NCBI RefSeq assembly: GCF_000931935.2
Contig: NZ_AZAC01000078.1
Span: 62,001-126,000, forward strand
DNA length: 64,000 bases
Direction of reading: 5' to 3'
Source of the DNA: Dethiosulfatarculus sandiegensis
GTDB lineage: Bacteria; Desulfobacterota; Desulfarculia; Desulfarculales; Desulfarculaceae
Shown: positions 25,917 through 35,671 of the stretch, in pieces
Numbering within the stretch: position 1 is the stretch's first letter
How the letters are laid out: each line of letters begins with the position of its first letter
Translations under genes and position numbers: made by a program
Notes under the pieces: model-generated
Seen by the model: only the letters and a program-made list of their open reading frames with translations
Database searches by the model: none
What the model was told of the DNA's origin: nothing

Positions 25917-28753
25917 CAGAACCTGTACCCGATCTGAACCCAAAGGCCTTGGGCTTCCCATTTATCTGAACTATGCAGGCTGCCCTTGGCCTCAAGATCC
26001 CAGTGGTCACAAAAATCAATATGCCAAAGAGCCTCTATGGCCCCTCCCGGGTTGTCGTCATTATCATCAGACAAAGAAACTCTTATCTCGTAATAGTGTT
26101 TTTCCGCCCCACAGAAAAAATACTGCGAAAGGTCATGCCGCCATTCGGCTGTCAGGGCAACTCCCCACCAATTTTGGGGAGCCCAGTAAGGATGGATCAT
26201 ATCCAGTAACTGATCTCCGCCAAAAACCTCCCTGGTCTCATATTCGTGATCCCTGTGCTCCAGCTTAAACATTAGGTTGAATTCCCTGGGATGCTCGGTG
26301 AAGGAGTAAGCCACGGAAAGGTTCTCTATCTGCCCTTGGTTGTCGTCATTGTAATCAAGATAATTAAGGTCTAATAACGCCGTAAGCCTGCGGCTGATTT
26401 GAGTTTTAATTCCCAGCCAGGTGGTATCGGCATACACACCCTGTCTGATGCTAAAGGCGTTTTGAACCAGATCCTCCCTTTGCCAGCCAAAAGCCAATTC
26501 AAGGTAATCGCACAAATTTGTCTTCAGGCTGATATGGCCGTTGTCCAGATCCGAAAGATCCTTGGGCTTATAATTTTTATGGGTCCAGCCTAGGCCTCCC
26601 CTTAACCAGGGATTCAAGGGACCGGATGCATTTACACTAAAGCCGTCGGCCTTTGATTCACCAGCCCAATGTATGGGCCTCTCAGACCACTGGTGCGACT
26701 TGGCCTCGAACTTGAACCGGCAAAAAACAGGAACCTCAAACCCCAAATCCACGCGTGAGCGAGCCACCTGGGCCCTTTCTCCATAGCCCTTTTCCTGCCA
26801 AAAAGAATAATTACCCCCTAAACGAGGATTCTTGCGTCGCCTCTGACGGGATAAAGCCAAGGCCGCCAGGTTGTGCAAGGCATCAAGCTCAAGCAGTTTT
26901 TCATAGGTTTGCGCCTCACTACCGCAGAGGCCCAAAGCGCATTGGCTCTGGGCCAAATCAAACCGGGCTTCCCGATTACCGGGCTGGAACCTGACAAGTT
27001 CCTGATATTCTCTTAAGGCCCTGGCAAAATGCCTGTTCCACAAGGCCAACTTAGCCTTTTTCTCCCAGGCCGCCTGCTTTTGAATTAAATAAACAGGATA
27101 AAGGTCCTGCAAAATCCTTTGCAGGGCGCTTCTTTCAACTCGAGCCAACTCCTCTGACTCTTTGGAAAAGGCCGAACTCAAATTTTGGTAGTTGGAATAA
27201 GGCCTTGGTGAAGCCTTGGCTTGCCTTGCCGATAAAACCGCATCCAGCAGGCCCGATGCTTTGTCTGGCCAGGCGTCAGGCTTGAGCCCTTTATTCCGCT
27301 CAACCAGTTTGAGCCGCTCGGCCAGGACCTGATCCAAAGGCGGGATCAGAAGCCGATCATAAAGAGTCAAGGCCAGATTCATATCCTTGGCCCAGACCGC
27401 TGTCCTGGCCCCTTCCAAAAACGGCATGGGGTCATTGGGATTCAACTTGCCGATTTCCCGATATAGATCCAGCGACTCCCGGTAATTCTCCGACCAGGCC
27501 AAAACCCTGGCCCTCGTGATAAGCACCTTTGCCACCCCAGGGAAATCCAAGGCCATTTGGGCAAGCAACTGATTGGCTTTGTCATATTCATGGGCAGAAC
27601 CCAAGGTCTCAGCCAGGCCCATGCGCGCGGGGAAAAAGTCGGGGTCCACCTTAAGAGATGCCCTGTAAAAAAGGCTCGCCTCTTTGAAATGCCCTTTTCG
27701 GGCCAGAAACCCGCCCCAGGCGGACAAATCACCGGCTGTCAGCCCGCCACGTTTGAGCAGGCGGTTCAACTTGTCCTTTTGCAAGGCTTTTCCGGTTCCA
27801 AAAAAATAATACTGAACTTCAGGATTGTCCGGCTCCTTTTGTCGGGCCTTGGCAAATAAATTTTGCGCTTTTTTTGATTCACCCTGTTTTAAAAATGCCT
27901 CTCCTTGACCAAGCAGGCCGGGGACCTGGTGGGCAGGCAACCGGGCCAACCGCGCATAATAATCCCTTGCCTTTTGGTAATAGCCTTTTTTCAACAAAAC
28001 CTTGGCGCTATTCTCAAGAGCCACAGGGTCATCGGCCTTCAAAGCCAGGGCCTTTGCGGCGTAGTCCAGGCACTTGTCCAAATCCCCGGCCTGCCATGCC
28101 ACCTTGCTTAAGCTTGAATAAACCGCATCTACGCTCACATCCTCGGACAAAAGAGCTAAATAAAGCCATTCAGACTCAACAAAACGTTGGGCGCTCATCA
28201 AAAGACGGGCCAAATTAAAGCTCGTCTCGAAGTCCTTGGGATTAATCAAGAGGGCTTGTCTGTATATCCGCTCCATGCGGTAAAAGTCACCCCAAAGATT
28301 CATGGCCCGGGCTTGGTCCAGAAGCAACTTTGGGTCATAAGGATGCAGTTCACAGGCCTTTATATAAAGTTCGCGACATTTTTTGGCGTGCCCCCTTGCC
28401 AACTCCAGCTCAGCCATATCTGCCAACAGAAAACTTTTTTGAGGATTTTTTCGATACAGTTCCTCCAAAAGCAACAAGGCCTTTTCATATTTTTTACTGT
28501 ATGTATAAAAAAGGCCCAGCTGCCGCCGGGCCTTGAAATCACTTATATAAGCCTTTTCAGGCACTATCGTTTGAGCGGCCCAGGAGGGAGCAATCAAAAA
28601 TATAAGGGGTAAAAAGCACCCAATTATTGAAAACAAATTGGGCCTTACGGCGCAATTTACCCACACCCCGAAGCTATCAGAGTGGGGGCTTTTTCCGGGC
28701 CGGCGGGGTCTTCCCAAAACCGCGGGCCACAGTCTCCACAGGGCCATTCTCAT
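25916..28753 (-). CDS. TPR/beta-barrel outer-membrane polysaccharide exporter (BcsC/PgaA-like)
   Basis: 945 residues. The signal segment is at about residues 40-61 (ending SWAA), after an unusually long basic leader. A long array of tetratricopeptide repeats fills residues 70-630. The C-terminal 260 or so residues are rich in alternating aromatic strands and end in QIGYRF, like an outer-membrane barrel. This is the plan of BcsC, PgaA and AlgK/E. It is translationally coupled to the synthase. The polymer identity is unknown. Confidence 0.82.
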   Translation of the reverse strand: MRMALWRLWPAVLGRPRRPGKSPHSDSFGVWVNCAVRPNLFSIIGCFLPLIFLIAPSWAAQTIVPEKAYISDFKARRQLGLFYTYSKKYEKALLLLEELYRKNPQKSFLLADMAELELARGHAKKCRELYIKACELHPYDPKLLLDQARAMNLWGDFYRMERIYRQALLINPKDFETSFNLARLLMSAQRFVESEWLYLALLSEDVSVDAVYSSLSKVAWQAGDLDKCLDYAAKALALKADDPVALENSAKVLLKKGYYQKARDYYARLARLPAHQVPGLLGQGEAFLKQGESKKAQNLFAKARQKEPDNPEVQYYFFGTGKALQKDKLNRLLKRGGLTAGDLSAWGGFLARKGHFKEASLFYRASLKVDPDFFPARMGLAETLGSAHEYDKANQLLAQMALDFPGVAKVLITRARVLAWSENYRESLDLYREIGKLNPNDPMPFLEGARTAVWAKDMNLALTLYDRLLIPPLDQVLAERLKLVERNKGLKPDAWPDKASGLLDAVLSARQAKASPRPYSNYQNLSSAFSKESEELARVERSALQRILQDLYPVYLIQKQAAWEKKAKLALWNRHFARALREYQELVRFQPGNREARFDLAQSQCALGLCGSEAQTYEKLLELDALHNLAALALSRQRRRKNPRLGGNYSFWQEKGYGERAQVARSRVDLGFEVPVFCRFKFEAKSHQWSERPIHWAGESKADGFSVNASGPLNPWLRGGLGWTHKNYKPKDLSDLDNGHISLKTNLCDYLELAFGWQREDLVQNAFSIRQGVYADTTWLGIKTQISRRLTALLDLNYLDYNDDNQGQIENLSVAYSFTEHPREFNLMFKLEHRDHEYETREVFGGDQLLDMIHPYWAPQNWWGVALTAEWRHDLSQYFFCGAEKHYYEIRVSLSDDNDDNPGGAIEALWHIDFCDHWDLEAKGSLHSSDKWEAQGLWVQIGYRF

Positions 28754-28759
28754 AGGCGC

Positions 28760-29449
28760 TTAATCCTTTAATGTCATCTCCAGTTGCCGGGCGGCCTCTT
28801 CAAATTTCCCATCCCAACTGAGTACAAAGGCATAATGCCTACGAACCTGAACATCCTCAGGTTTCTCTTTTAAAATGGCGCGGTATTCCTTGATCGCAGG
28901 TTTATACAGACCGGACCAACTCAAAGCCTGGGCCAGGCGAAAGCGGGCTGAGAGGTCCCTGGGTTGGTCTTTGAGATAAGCGCGGTATAGTTTTACTGCC
29001 GGTGGATATTTTTTATCGCCGGCCAGAAGGTCGGCCTTGAGCAATTTGGCCTCTGCCCCGGCCTGATCAACCGAAATTTTGTCCAGTTCGACGAGGGCTT
29101 TTTCCTTTTCTCCGGCCCAGAACAAAACCCTGGCCAACTCGGTTCTGGCCTGCAACAGGTCTGGTTTTTGCTTTATTACTTTTTGATATTGAGCAATTGA
29201 CTGTTCATATTTTTTGCTGAAACTGAGCAATCTGGCCAGTTCCAGTCGAGCTTTCCAGGCTGGTATTTCCCGGCCCGGACTGCCAAGGCCTGACTGCTCT
29301 GCACCTTGCGAAGGCTGAGGCAACTGAGGCTTAAGGGGCTTGAAATCTTTATTCGGTAAAGGCGGCTGGGCCGGCACACTCCCCACCCCAAGTAAAAAGG
29401 CTGCGCATAAAACAAACGCCAAGCAAACCGGGACAAGCTTTTTAGTCAT
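28760..29449 (-). CDS. secreted TPR protein
   Basis: 229 residues with a signal peptide (about 1-27, VPAQ), a proline-rich linker and about four TPR units (for example ARLLSFSKKYEQSIAQYQKV and AQALSWSGLYKPAIKEYRAI). It sits 6 bp before the exporter gene and overlaps the preceding TPR gene by ATGA. It is probably a periplasmic scaffold of the secretion machine. Confidence 0.75.
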   Translation of the reverse strand: MTKKLVPVCLAFVLCAAFLLGVGSVPAQPPLPNKDFKPLKPQLPQPSQGAEQSGLGSPGREIPAWKARLELARLLSFSKKYEQSIAQYQKVIKQKPDLLQARTELARVLFWAGEKEKALVELDKISVDQAGAEAKLLKADLLAGDKKYPPAVKLYRAYLKDQPRDLSARFRLAQALSWSGLYKPAIKEYRAILKEKPEDVQVRRHYAFVLSWDGKFEEAARQLEMTLKD

Positions 29450-30153
29450 GGTTTTTCTTCCAATGCCTTTTTATATTCAGCGATTGCCCTATGGAAATTA
29501 CCCTGCCAACCAAAGACCCTTGCCATCCTGATCCTGGTGCTGAAGTCCCTTGGCGCGACTTGCAAGGCCTTTGCATAATATTCGAGCGCCTTATCATAGC
29601 GTCCTGTCCAGGCCATGATTTCACCCATTCTCACAAGGGCCGCAGGAAGCTTTCTTTGCAACGAAAGAACCTCGGCGTATGCCCTTTCCGCAGCAGCCAA
29701 CTCCCTTTGGCCTACATGAAACTCCCCCAGCCGAATCCAGGCCGATATGTTTCGTGGTTCTTGCCGAAGAATCTCCCTGGTTAATTTCAGGGCCTTTTCA
29801 GGCTGATTTGTCAAATCATACAACTCAGCCAGCTTGACCTTGAACTCTGTTTTTTCTGGATTTTGGGCTTTTAATTGTTGGTATAAGGGGAGGGCTTTAC
29901 TAAATTTATTTAAGGCCAGGTAGGCATCCGCCAGGCGGCGCATCAAGTCCGGTCTGTTTAAACCCTCGGCCAGGGCCTTATCAAATAACGGAGCTGCGGC
30001 CTTGTAATCACCCTGTCTGAAATATCCCTCTGCCTGATGAAAAAAAATGTATTCCCCTTTTAATAAACGATACGCAAAGTTGCTACACAAGGCGGCTAAG
30101 AAAAGCAGAAGCAGAAAAAGCACCTGTTGTCTATTAAAAGCCAGAACTTTCAT
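29446..30153 (-). CDS. membrane-anchored TPR protein
   Basis: 235 residues: one N-terminal membrane helix (about 10-28) followed by five or so TPR units (for example AEGYFRQGDYKAAAPLFDKA). No lipobox is seen. It lies between the anti-sigma-type kinase gene (2-bp gap) and the second TPR gene (ATGA overlap). It is a probable assembly factor of the polysaccharide export complex. Confidence 0.75.
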   Translation of the reverse strand: MKVLAFNRQQVLFLLLLFLAALCSNFAYRLLKGEYIFFHQAEGYFRQGDYKAAAPLFDKALAEGLNRPDLMRRLADAYLALNKFSKALPLYQQLKAQNPEKTEFKVKLAELYDLTNQPEKALKLTREILRQEPRNISAWIRLGEFHVGQRELAAAERAYAEVLSLQRKLPAALVRMGEIMAWTGRYDKALEYYAKALQVAPRDFSTRIRMARVFGWQGNFHRAIAEYKKALEEKP

Positions 30154-30155
30154 TA

Positions 30156-30563
30156 TCAGACCCTGAATTTGGTTAAGATATGCACGTTGGCCCCTTCCAT
30201 CACCAGATACTCAACCTTATCCATCACCTGGTCTATTATGAAAAGCCCCATACCTCCTTCGGAAAGTGTGGCCGATTCGGTGGGGTCCGACTTCAATTCA
30301 GCCCTGTTTTTTTGAGAAAAAGGAATCCCCCAATTCAGAATGGTGAAAACCAACCTGTCACTAAGGGCTTCTAGGTCCACCTCCACCCGATGACCCGGTT
30401 GGTTGCCGTAGGAGTGCTTTATTACATTGTTAAGCGCTTCCACCACAGCCAACTCCACCATGGCCCCATCCTCCGGATCAAGGTCATGTTTTAGACAAAA
30501 CTTTTTTATCTGCTCCGCAATTACACGGACCTCTATCAAACGGCTGTCAATGGCCAGATGCAT
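30156..30563 (-). CDS. anti-sigma regulatory factor-type serine kinase (RsbW/SpoIIAB-like)
   Basis: 135 residues of the HATPase_c_2 family, with N-box ELAVVEALNNVIKHSY and G-box EGGMGLFII. ATG at 30563 is chosen; a TTG two codons upstream is possible. Such kinases phosphorylate a STAS-domain antagonist, and the STAS gene is directly upstream (35-bp gap). The pair heads the polysaccharide operon, so partner switching probably controls synthesis or export. The regulated target is not a sigma factor that I can see here. Confidence 0.85.
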   Translation of the reverse strand: MHLAIDSRLIEVRVIAEQIKKFCLKHDLDPEDGAMVELAVVEALNNVIKHSYGNQPGHRVEVDLEALSDRLVFTILNWGIPFSQKNRAELKSDPTESATLSEGGMGLFIIDQVMDKVEYLVMEGANVHILTKFRV

Positions 30564-30598
30564 AGACAAAATACTTCTTCACCACCGGGCAGGAACCC

Positions 30599-30937
30599 CT
30601 AAGCAAAATATTGGTCTGCCTGCTCTTTTGAAGCACAAATCTTTATCAGCTTCTCCAGTTTGGTAAGTTGGAACAGTTTAAGGACCGCGCCTTCCGCTCC
30701 ACAGACAACCATCTCGCCGCCGCCGGAAGAAAAAGACCTCAAGCTGGAGAGGATGGCCGCCAAGCCGCTGCTGTCCATGAATTCAAGCTTACTTAAATCC
30801 AGCACCAGCTTAGTCACGCCCCTGTTGAGTATATCCACCATGGCGCTCTTGAAACTCTCCGCCAGAGCGGCATCCAGCCGTTTGAAGTTCAACTCAACAA
30901 CCTGCGCGTTTTGCAAAGGCGTTTCTTTCAAATCCAT
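30599..30937 (-). CDS. STAS-domain anti-sigma factor antagonist
   Basis: 112 residues spanning one STAS domain of the SpoIIAA/RsbV type. The phosphorylatable serine lies in LEFMDSSGLAAI (Ser56 or Ser57). It is the first gene of the minus-strand exopolysaccharide operon, followed by its cognate-looking kinase. No PP2C phosphatase is encoded nearby. Confidence 0.87.
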   Translation of the reverse strand: MDLKETPLQNAQVVELNFKRLDAALAESFKSAMVDILNRGVTKLVLDLSKLEFMDSSGLAAILSSLRSFSSGGGEMVVCGAEGAVLKLFQLTKLEKLIKICASKEQADQYFA

Positions 30938-30940
30938 ATA

Positions 30941-31493
30941 AACTAAGCACCATTTCTGATAAGTGATTTAGGGGCTGCAACTATCGGAATCAACCATTAA
31001 AATTCGCAGACGAGGGGAAGTCGGGTATGAAATTTTCCATATTGTTCTTTTGCAGACAGGCACTGTATCTATATACTAAATAATTCCCATGTTTTTTAAA
31101 AGGATTGATTCTTCCTTGCCCTTTCAAATCGTGTTTTAAATCCTATTGACAAACAGGTTTGCAGATAAAACTCTTGCCTCGCCGAACCGGTTGAAATCAT
31201 TTCTCTCGAGCAACAAAAAGAATCAAACAAAAACTCACCCATGATCTTATTTGCCGCCTGGGGAACAAGACAAAACCTAATTATTATCGCTTAGTTATTG
31301 AACCTGTTTGAACGGCTGTCGGCCTTTACCAAGCCGAGCCAAAAATTACACACCAAAAGCGAGGCCATAAAGACGGGGAGTGAGCAGGCAGAGGGGATAT
31401 TATTTGTTAGTTACACTGTTCAGGGGATGGTGATTATCTCAACACCATTCCCCGACCAAAACCACACCTCAAAAATTCTAACGCGTGACCAAT
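30941..31493. other. intergenic region without convincing gene
   Basis: About 550 bp upstream of the STAS operon and downstream of the ABC genes. The only open frame (31298-31525, + strand) has no ribosome binding site or recognisable family. It presumably contains the promoter of the polysaccharide operon. Confidence 0.45.
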
Positions 31494-31531
31494 TTAAAAA
31501 AGCCCCCGCCCCCGCAAGGGAATGAGGCTTT
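31494..31531 (-). terminator. terminator of the oppDF genes
   Basis: On the minus strand AAAGCCTC...CCC pairs with GGG...GGGGGCTTT around a TTGC loop, followed by TTTTTAAA. The stem has one internal loop. Confidence 0.7.
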
Positions 31532-31557
31532 GTTGATTCCTTTAACCGAAAAACCGC

Positions 31558-32520
31558 TCAATACAAGTGGCAAGCCACCGTGTGACCTGTTCCGGTTTCC
31601 TTTATTTCAGGCCTCACCTTTTCACAGATCTCCATGCGTTTGGGGCAACGGGGATGGAAACTACAGCCCGAGGGTGGATTGATGGGGCTGGGGACATCCC
31701 CCTCCAAGAGGATGCGCGTCTTTTCCACATTAGGATGACTGGAGGGCACCGCAGACAGAAGCGCCTGGGTATAGGGATGCTTGGGACAGGTGTAGAGATT
31801 TTTATAGTCGGTCATCTCAACCACCTTGCCCAGATACATCACCGCAATGCGATCACAGAGATATTCAACCACAGCCAGATCATGGGCAATGATGACATAG
31901 GAAAGCCCGAATTCCTTTTGCAGATCGATCAACAAATTGACGATCTGAGCCTGAATCGAGACATCCAAAGCGCTGACCGGCTCATCGCCGATTATCACCT
32001 TGGGCTTTAAGGTAAGGGCCCGGGCGATGCCGATTCGCTGCCTTTGTCCCCCGGAAAACTCATGGGGATACCTGCCTGCCTGTTCCGGAGTCAACCCCAC
32101 CTTTTCCATAAGGTAGTCAACCCGTTCATCCAGCTCTTTTCCTCTGGCAATCCCGTGCAGGCGCATGGGGTCGCCCAGGATGCGACGCACCACCATGCGT
32201 GGATTCAAAGAGGAATACGGGTCCTGAAAAATAATCTGCATCTCTTTGCAGAGGTCCCTGAGTTCCTGCTTGTCGAGCGATGCCATATCCCGGCCCTGAT
32301 AGAGCACACGGCCGGAAGTAGGTTTCAGAAGGTTTATGGTGGCCATGCCGGTGGTGGTTTTACCGCAGCCGCTCTCGCCCACAATGCCCAGGGTTTCCCC
32401 GGCCTTGAGTTCAAAATTAACCCCGTCCACGGCATGGACCTTGCCCACGGTCTTGGAGAGCAATCCCTTTTTTATGGGGAAATGGACTTTCAAATCCTCC
32501 ACTTTAAGCAAAGCGGGCAT
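31558..32520 (-). CDS. peptide-type ABC transporter ATPase (OppF/DppF)
   Basis: 320 residues. Walker A GESGCGKTT, the signature FSGGQRQRIGIARAL, and Walker B VIIGDEP are present, followed by the oligopeptide-transporter C-terminal domain with CSFHPRCPKRMEICEKVRPE. The ATG at 32520 overlaps the oppD stop (TAATG). The longer frame upstream lies inside oppD. With OppD it powers a dipeptide/oligopeptide-type importer whose other parts are encoded divergently from 33984. Confidence 0.92.
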   Translation of the reverse strand: MPALLKVEDLKVHFPIKKGLLSKTVGKVHAVDGVNFELKAGETLGIVGESGCGKTTTGMATINLLKPTSGRVLYQGRDMASLDKQELRDLCKEMQIIFQDPYSSLNPRMVVRRILGDPMRLHGIARGKELDERVDYLMEKVGLTPEQAGRYPHEFSGGQRQRIGIARALTLKPKVIIGDEPVSALDVSIQAQIVNLLIDLQKEFGLSYVIIAHDLAVVEYLCDRIAVMYLGKVVEMTDYKNLYTCPKHPYTQALLSAVPSSHPNVEKTRILLEGDVPSPINPPSGCSFHPRCPKRMEICEKVRPEIKETGTGHTVACHLY

Positions 32521-33566
32521 TACAAAGCCTCCCCACTTACAGGAGCCTCTGCCGGGCATGACTGTATTTCACCAGGCCTGGGCTGGGCCAGCCAACAGGC
32601 GGCCCTGTGCACTCCGGGTTCAGCGCTCATATCAGGCCGCATCTTGCGGCAGAGGTCAAAGGCCTCGGGACAGCGGGGATGAAATGCGCAGCCCTTGGGC
32701 AGGTCAAACAGAGAAGGAACCACACCGGGAATCTCCTGCAGGCGTTTACGCCCCTCCGTGGCCCGGCGTCCGATCACGGGAACCGCGTTCATAAGTCCTC
32801 TGGTGTAAGGGTGCAGAGGGTTGTCGAATATTTCCTGGGTGGTGCCTTCTTCGACCACTCGTCCCGCATACATAACAAGCACCCTTTGGGCCATCTCGGC
32901 GATAACCCCCAGGTCATGGGTGATCATCAGAATCGCCGCGTTGAACTCTTCCTTGAGCTTCAGCATTAAATCTATAATCTGGGCCTGAATGGAAACATCC
33001 AGGGCCGTGGTCGGCTCATCTGCGATCAGGATATCCGGATTGCAGGCCAAAGCCATGGCGATCATGGCTCTTTGGCGCATGCCCCCCGACAACTGGTGGG
33101 GGTATTCCTCGGCCCTTTTGTCAGGCGAAGGGATATGCACCTTTCGTATTACCTCAACCGCCTTTTTAAATGCAGCTTTTTTATCTAAATTGCGATGATT
33201 GACAAATACCTCTTTAATCTGATCGGCGATGGTATAAACCGGATTTAAAGATGTCATGGGCTCTTGAAAAATCATGGAAATGCGATCGCCTCTTATGCGC
33301 CGCATTTTTTCATTTGAGAGCTTTAAAAGATCTGTCCCATTAAAAAGGATCCGGCCGCCAGTAATTTTACCGGGAGGAGATTGAATCAAACGCATTATGG
33401 AAAGAGCGGTAACCGATTTTCCGCAACCGCTTTCACCCACCAGCCCCAGGGTTTCACCTCTTTTCAGGTTAAAGGAAACCCCGTCCACGGCTTTGGCAAC
33501 CCCATCAAACGAAAAGAAATGGGTCTGTAGATTATCAACCTCCAGCAACAATTCGGTTTCGGTCAT
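32520..33566 (-). CDS. peptide-type ABC transporter ATPase (OppD/DppD)
   Basis: 348 residues with Walker A GESGCGKS, signature [15 protein letters not shown], Walker B ILIADEP and the C-terminal Cys-containing motif [17 protein letters not shown] at 33566 follows GGAAAGGATGAC and starts with the expected sequence. The frame is open 31 codons further upstream without family similarity. Divergently transcribed from the binding-protein gene. Confidence 0.92.
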   Translation of the reverse strand: MTETELLLEVDNLQTHFFSFDGVAKAVDGVSFNLKRGETLGLVGESGCGKSVTALSIMRLIQSPPGKITGGRILFNGTDLLKLSNEKMRRIRGDRISMIFQEPMTSLNPVYTIADQIKEVFVNHRNLDKKAAFKKAVEVIRKVHIPSPDKRAEEYPHQLSGGMRQRAMIAMALACNPDILIADEPTTALDVSIQAQIIDLMLKLKEEFNAAILMITHDLGVIAEMAQRVLVMYAGRVVEEGTTQEIFDNPLHPYTRGLMNAVPVIGRRATEGRKRLQEIPGVVPSLFDLPKGCAFHPRCPEAFDLCRKMRPDMSAEPGVHRAACWLAQPRPGEIQSCPAEAPVSGEAL

Positions 33567-33983
33567 GTCATCCTTTCCATTTGGAGAAGCTTCCCCCACT
33601 TTTTGAAAAAAACAAAGTGAGGTGGTGCGGATAATAGCACGCAGCCGGATTTGGTTCAACTTGAATAGGGGCCGGGGGCGCTTAAATATGCGAATAAGCG
33701 GTTTTAATTACAACTTAATTCCAAGATCACCCGTTAGCTTTCAGGTGTATTAAAAACCTTGCTCATTTGACTTATTCAGATTACCATGCCGGATTATTGA
33801 TGGTTAGTTTTAAAAACTTCGCTGACCTGTTGTTATATAAACGCCGGGGACATCAAGACCAGGTAAATCTTCATGTTTCCGATCCAATCAGGCCAAAAGT
33901 TGAGCTGATCCGGCCCGGGAAAGGACCTTCGGGCTTCTTTAAGTGGGATCATAACGAAAGACAGGTGAAAGGATGTTATTTGT
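33567..33983. other. divergent promoter region of the peptide-type transporter
   Basis: About 415 bp between the oppDF genes (minus) and the binding-protein/permease genes (plus). No gene is seen. A TATAAA lies at 33836-33841 without a good -35 box. Confidence 0.4.
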
Positions 33984-35585
33984 ATGAGAAAAACCTTACT
34001 ATTGGGTTTGGTGCTGCTGCTCGCCCTGACAGCCGTTCCGGCCATGGCCGCAAGAAGCGGGGGCACCATTTATTTTGTGGCTCCCTATGGCGGGGATGTC
34101 TTCAGTCTCGACCCCCATAACTCACACCGCACCCAGGACTCCATCATCTCTTTGAACATTCACAAATGCCTCTATGAGTGGAGCCCTGAGAAGAATATGC
34201 CTGTCCTCGCCTTGGCCGAAAGCGTCAAGATTTCTCCGGACGGCAAGGTCTACACATTTAAACTGAGGCCCAACATCAAATTCCACAACGGACGCCAGTT
34301 GACTGTGGACGACGTTATCTGGAGCTATAACCGCATAATGAGCCTTAAGCCCGCCTCCAATGGCTCCCGTTTCGTGCGCCCCATCCTTGGCGCCAAGGAA
34401 GTGGAAGACGGTAAGGCAAAAACCATCAAAGGCCTGAAAAAAATAGACGACCTGACTCTGGAAGTCACCCTTACGGAACCGGTTGACCTTAAATACTATC
34501 TCTTCTGGGTCAACACCTGCATCCTGCCCAAGGAAGAAGTTGAAAAAAGGGGCAAGTCCTTTATGACCAATCCCGTGGGCTGTGGTCCCTTCAAGTTTGT
34601 CAAATGGGTCAAGGGCTCCAAACTCGTCGTGAAAAAATTTGACGATTTCTACCTTGAGGGCCGTCCCTATCTGGACAAGGTGGTCTACAACATCATGCCC
34701 GAGTCCGCCTCCAGGGACCTGGCCTTTAAGGCCAAAAAACTCGACGCCACCATTGTGGGCGCTGTGAACTATCCCCAGTACCTGGCCGACCCGGTCTACG
34801 GCAAAAACCTTCTGGAAGTTGCCGAGATGTTCACCCGCCACATTGGCTTCAACCAGAGCTTCAAACCTTTCCAGAACAAAAAGGTCCGCCAGGCTATCAA
34901 CTACGCCATCCCCGCAGACTTGATTGTCAAAAAGTTGCTCAAGGGTAAGGCCTATCCCGCCAGGGGATATTTACCCATCAGCTCCCCGGCCTTTGATCCC
35001 AAAGGCAAAAAGTATGAGTTTGACCTCAAAAAGGCCAAGCAGCTGATGAAGGAAGCCGGCTATGAAAAGGGCTTCACTGTTGAGCAGTGCGTGGGCACAG
35101 CCAACAAGTCTTGGGGCACCGGCATCTACGAAGCGGCCATGCCTTATCTGAAAAAAATCGGCATCACCTTGAAAATCCAGCAGATGGAAGGCGCGGCCAT
35201 GGCCGAACGCCTGCGCAGGGGTGAGTACCAGATGTATATCTGGTCCGTCGGCTCCGGCCCCGACCCCCTGGAAAGCCTGCACCGTTTCCATTCCAATAAC
35301 GCTCAGGCCGGCGGCAATTTTATCGCCTATAATAATCCTGAATTTGACAAATTGCTGGATAAAGCGGCCCACACCTTTGACCAAAAAGCTCGCATTGACC
35401 TTTTGAAAAAGGCAGACGCCGTCTTTGTAGAAGACGCTCCCATGTGGTTCTTCAACTACAACAAAGCGGTCTTGGCCAGCCAGCCCTGGGTGCACAACCT
35501 TTCCAAGGTTGCGGTAGAAATGATGTACCAGGACATGACAAACGTCTGGGTTGATGATAAATCACCCAGAGCCAATGAAAAGTAA
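33984..35585 (+). CDS. extracellular solute-binding protein, family 5 (peptide/nickel type)
   Basis: 533 residues: signal peptide about 1-22 (AMA-A), then a family 5 binding fold (LDPHNSHRTQD, FKLRPNIKFHNG, VRQAINYAI). It lacks a lipobox, as is usual for Gram-negative members. The substrate may be a peptide, opine or other amide; the amidohydrolase gene three places downstream fits an amide-bonded substrate. A stable hairpin follows in the gap before the permease genes. Confidence 0.9.
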   Translation: MRKTLLLGLVLLLALTAVPAMAARSGGTIYFVAPYGGDVFSLDPHNSHRTQDSIISLNIHKCLYEWSPEKNMPVLALAESVKISPDGKVYTFKLRPNIKFHNGRQLTVDDVIWSYNRIMSLKPASNGSRFVRPILGAKEVEDGKAKTIKGLKKIDDLTLEVTLTEPVDLKYYLFWVNTCILPKEEVEKRGKSFMTNPVGCGPFKFVKWVKGSKLVVKKFDDFYLEGRPYLDKVVYNIMPESASRDLAFKAKKLDATIVGAVNYPQYLADPVYGKNLLEVAEMFTRHIGFNQSFKPFQNKKVRQAINYAIPADLIVKKLLKGKAYPARGYLPISSPAFDPKGKKYEFDLKKAKQLMKEAGYEKGFTVEQCVGTANKSWGTGIYEAAMPYLKKIGITLKIQQMEGAAMAERLRRGEYQMYIWSVGSGPDPLESLHRFHSNNAQAGGNFIAYNNPEFDKLLDKAAHTFDQKARIDLLKKADAVFVEDAPMWFFNYNKAVLASQPWVHNLSKVAVEMMYQDMTNVWVDDKSPRANEK

Positions 35586-35599
35586 CCAAGCAATTTAAC

Positions 35600-35629
35600 C
35601 CGGGGAGGATGGGCCTCCGTCCTCCCCGG
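35600..35629 (+). repeat. intra-operon hairpin after the binding-protein gene
   Basis: CCGGGGAGGA (35600-35609) pairs perfectly with TCCTCCCCGG (35620-35629). No T run follows, so it probably stabilises or separates the highly expressed binding-protein mRNA from the permease part. Confidence 0.65.
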
Positions 35630-35671
35630 CCATGTAAACACGAAAAGAAAGATCCGGAAGAGAACGCCAAC

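Noticed and set aside
25155-25937. 260-codon + strand open frame antisense to the polysaccharide synthase
   Set aside because: It is the shadow of a well-supported glycosyltransferase gene with all catalytic motifs.
31298-31525. 75-codon open frame upstream of the ABC gene terminator
   Set aside because: No ribosome binding site, no hydrophobic or family pattern, and it runs into the minus-strand terminator.
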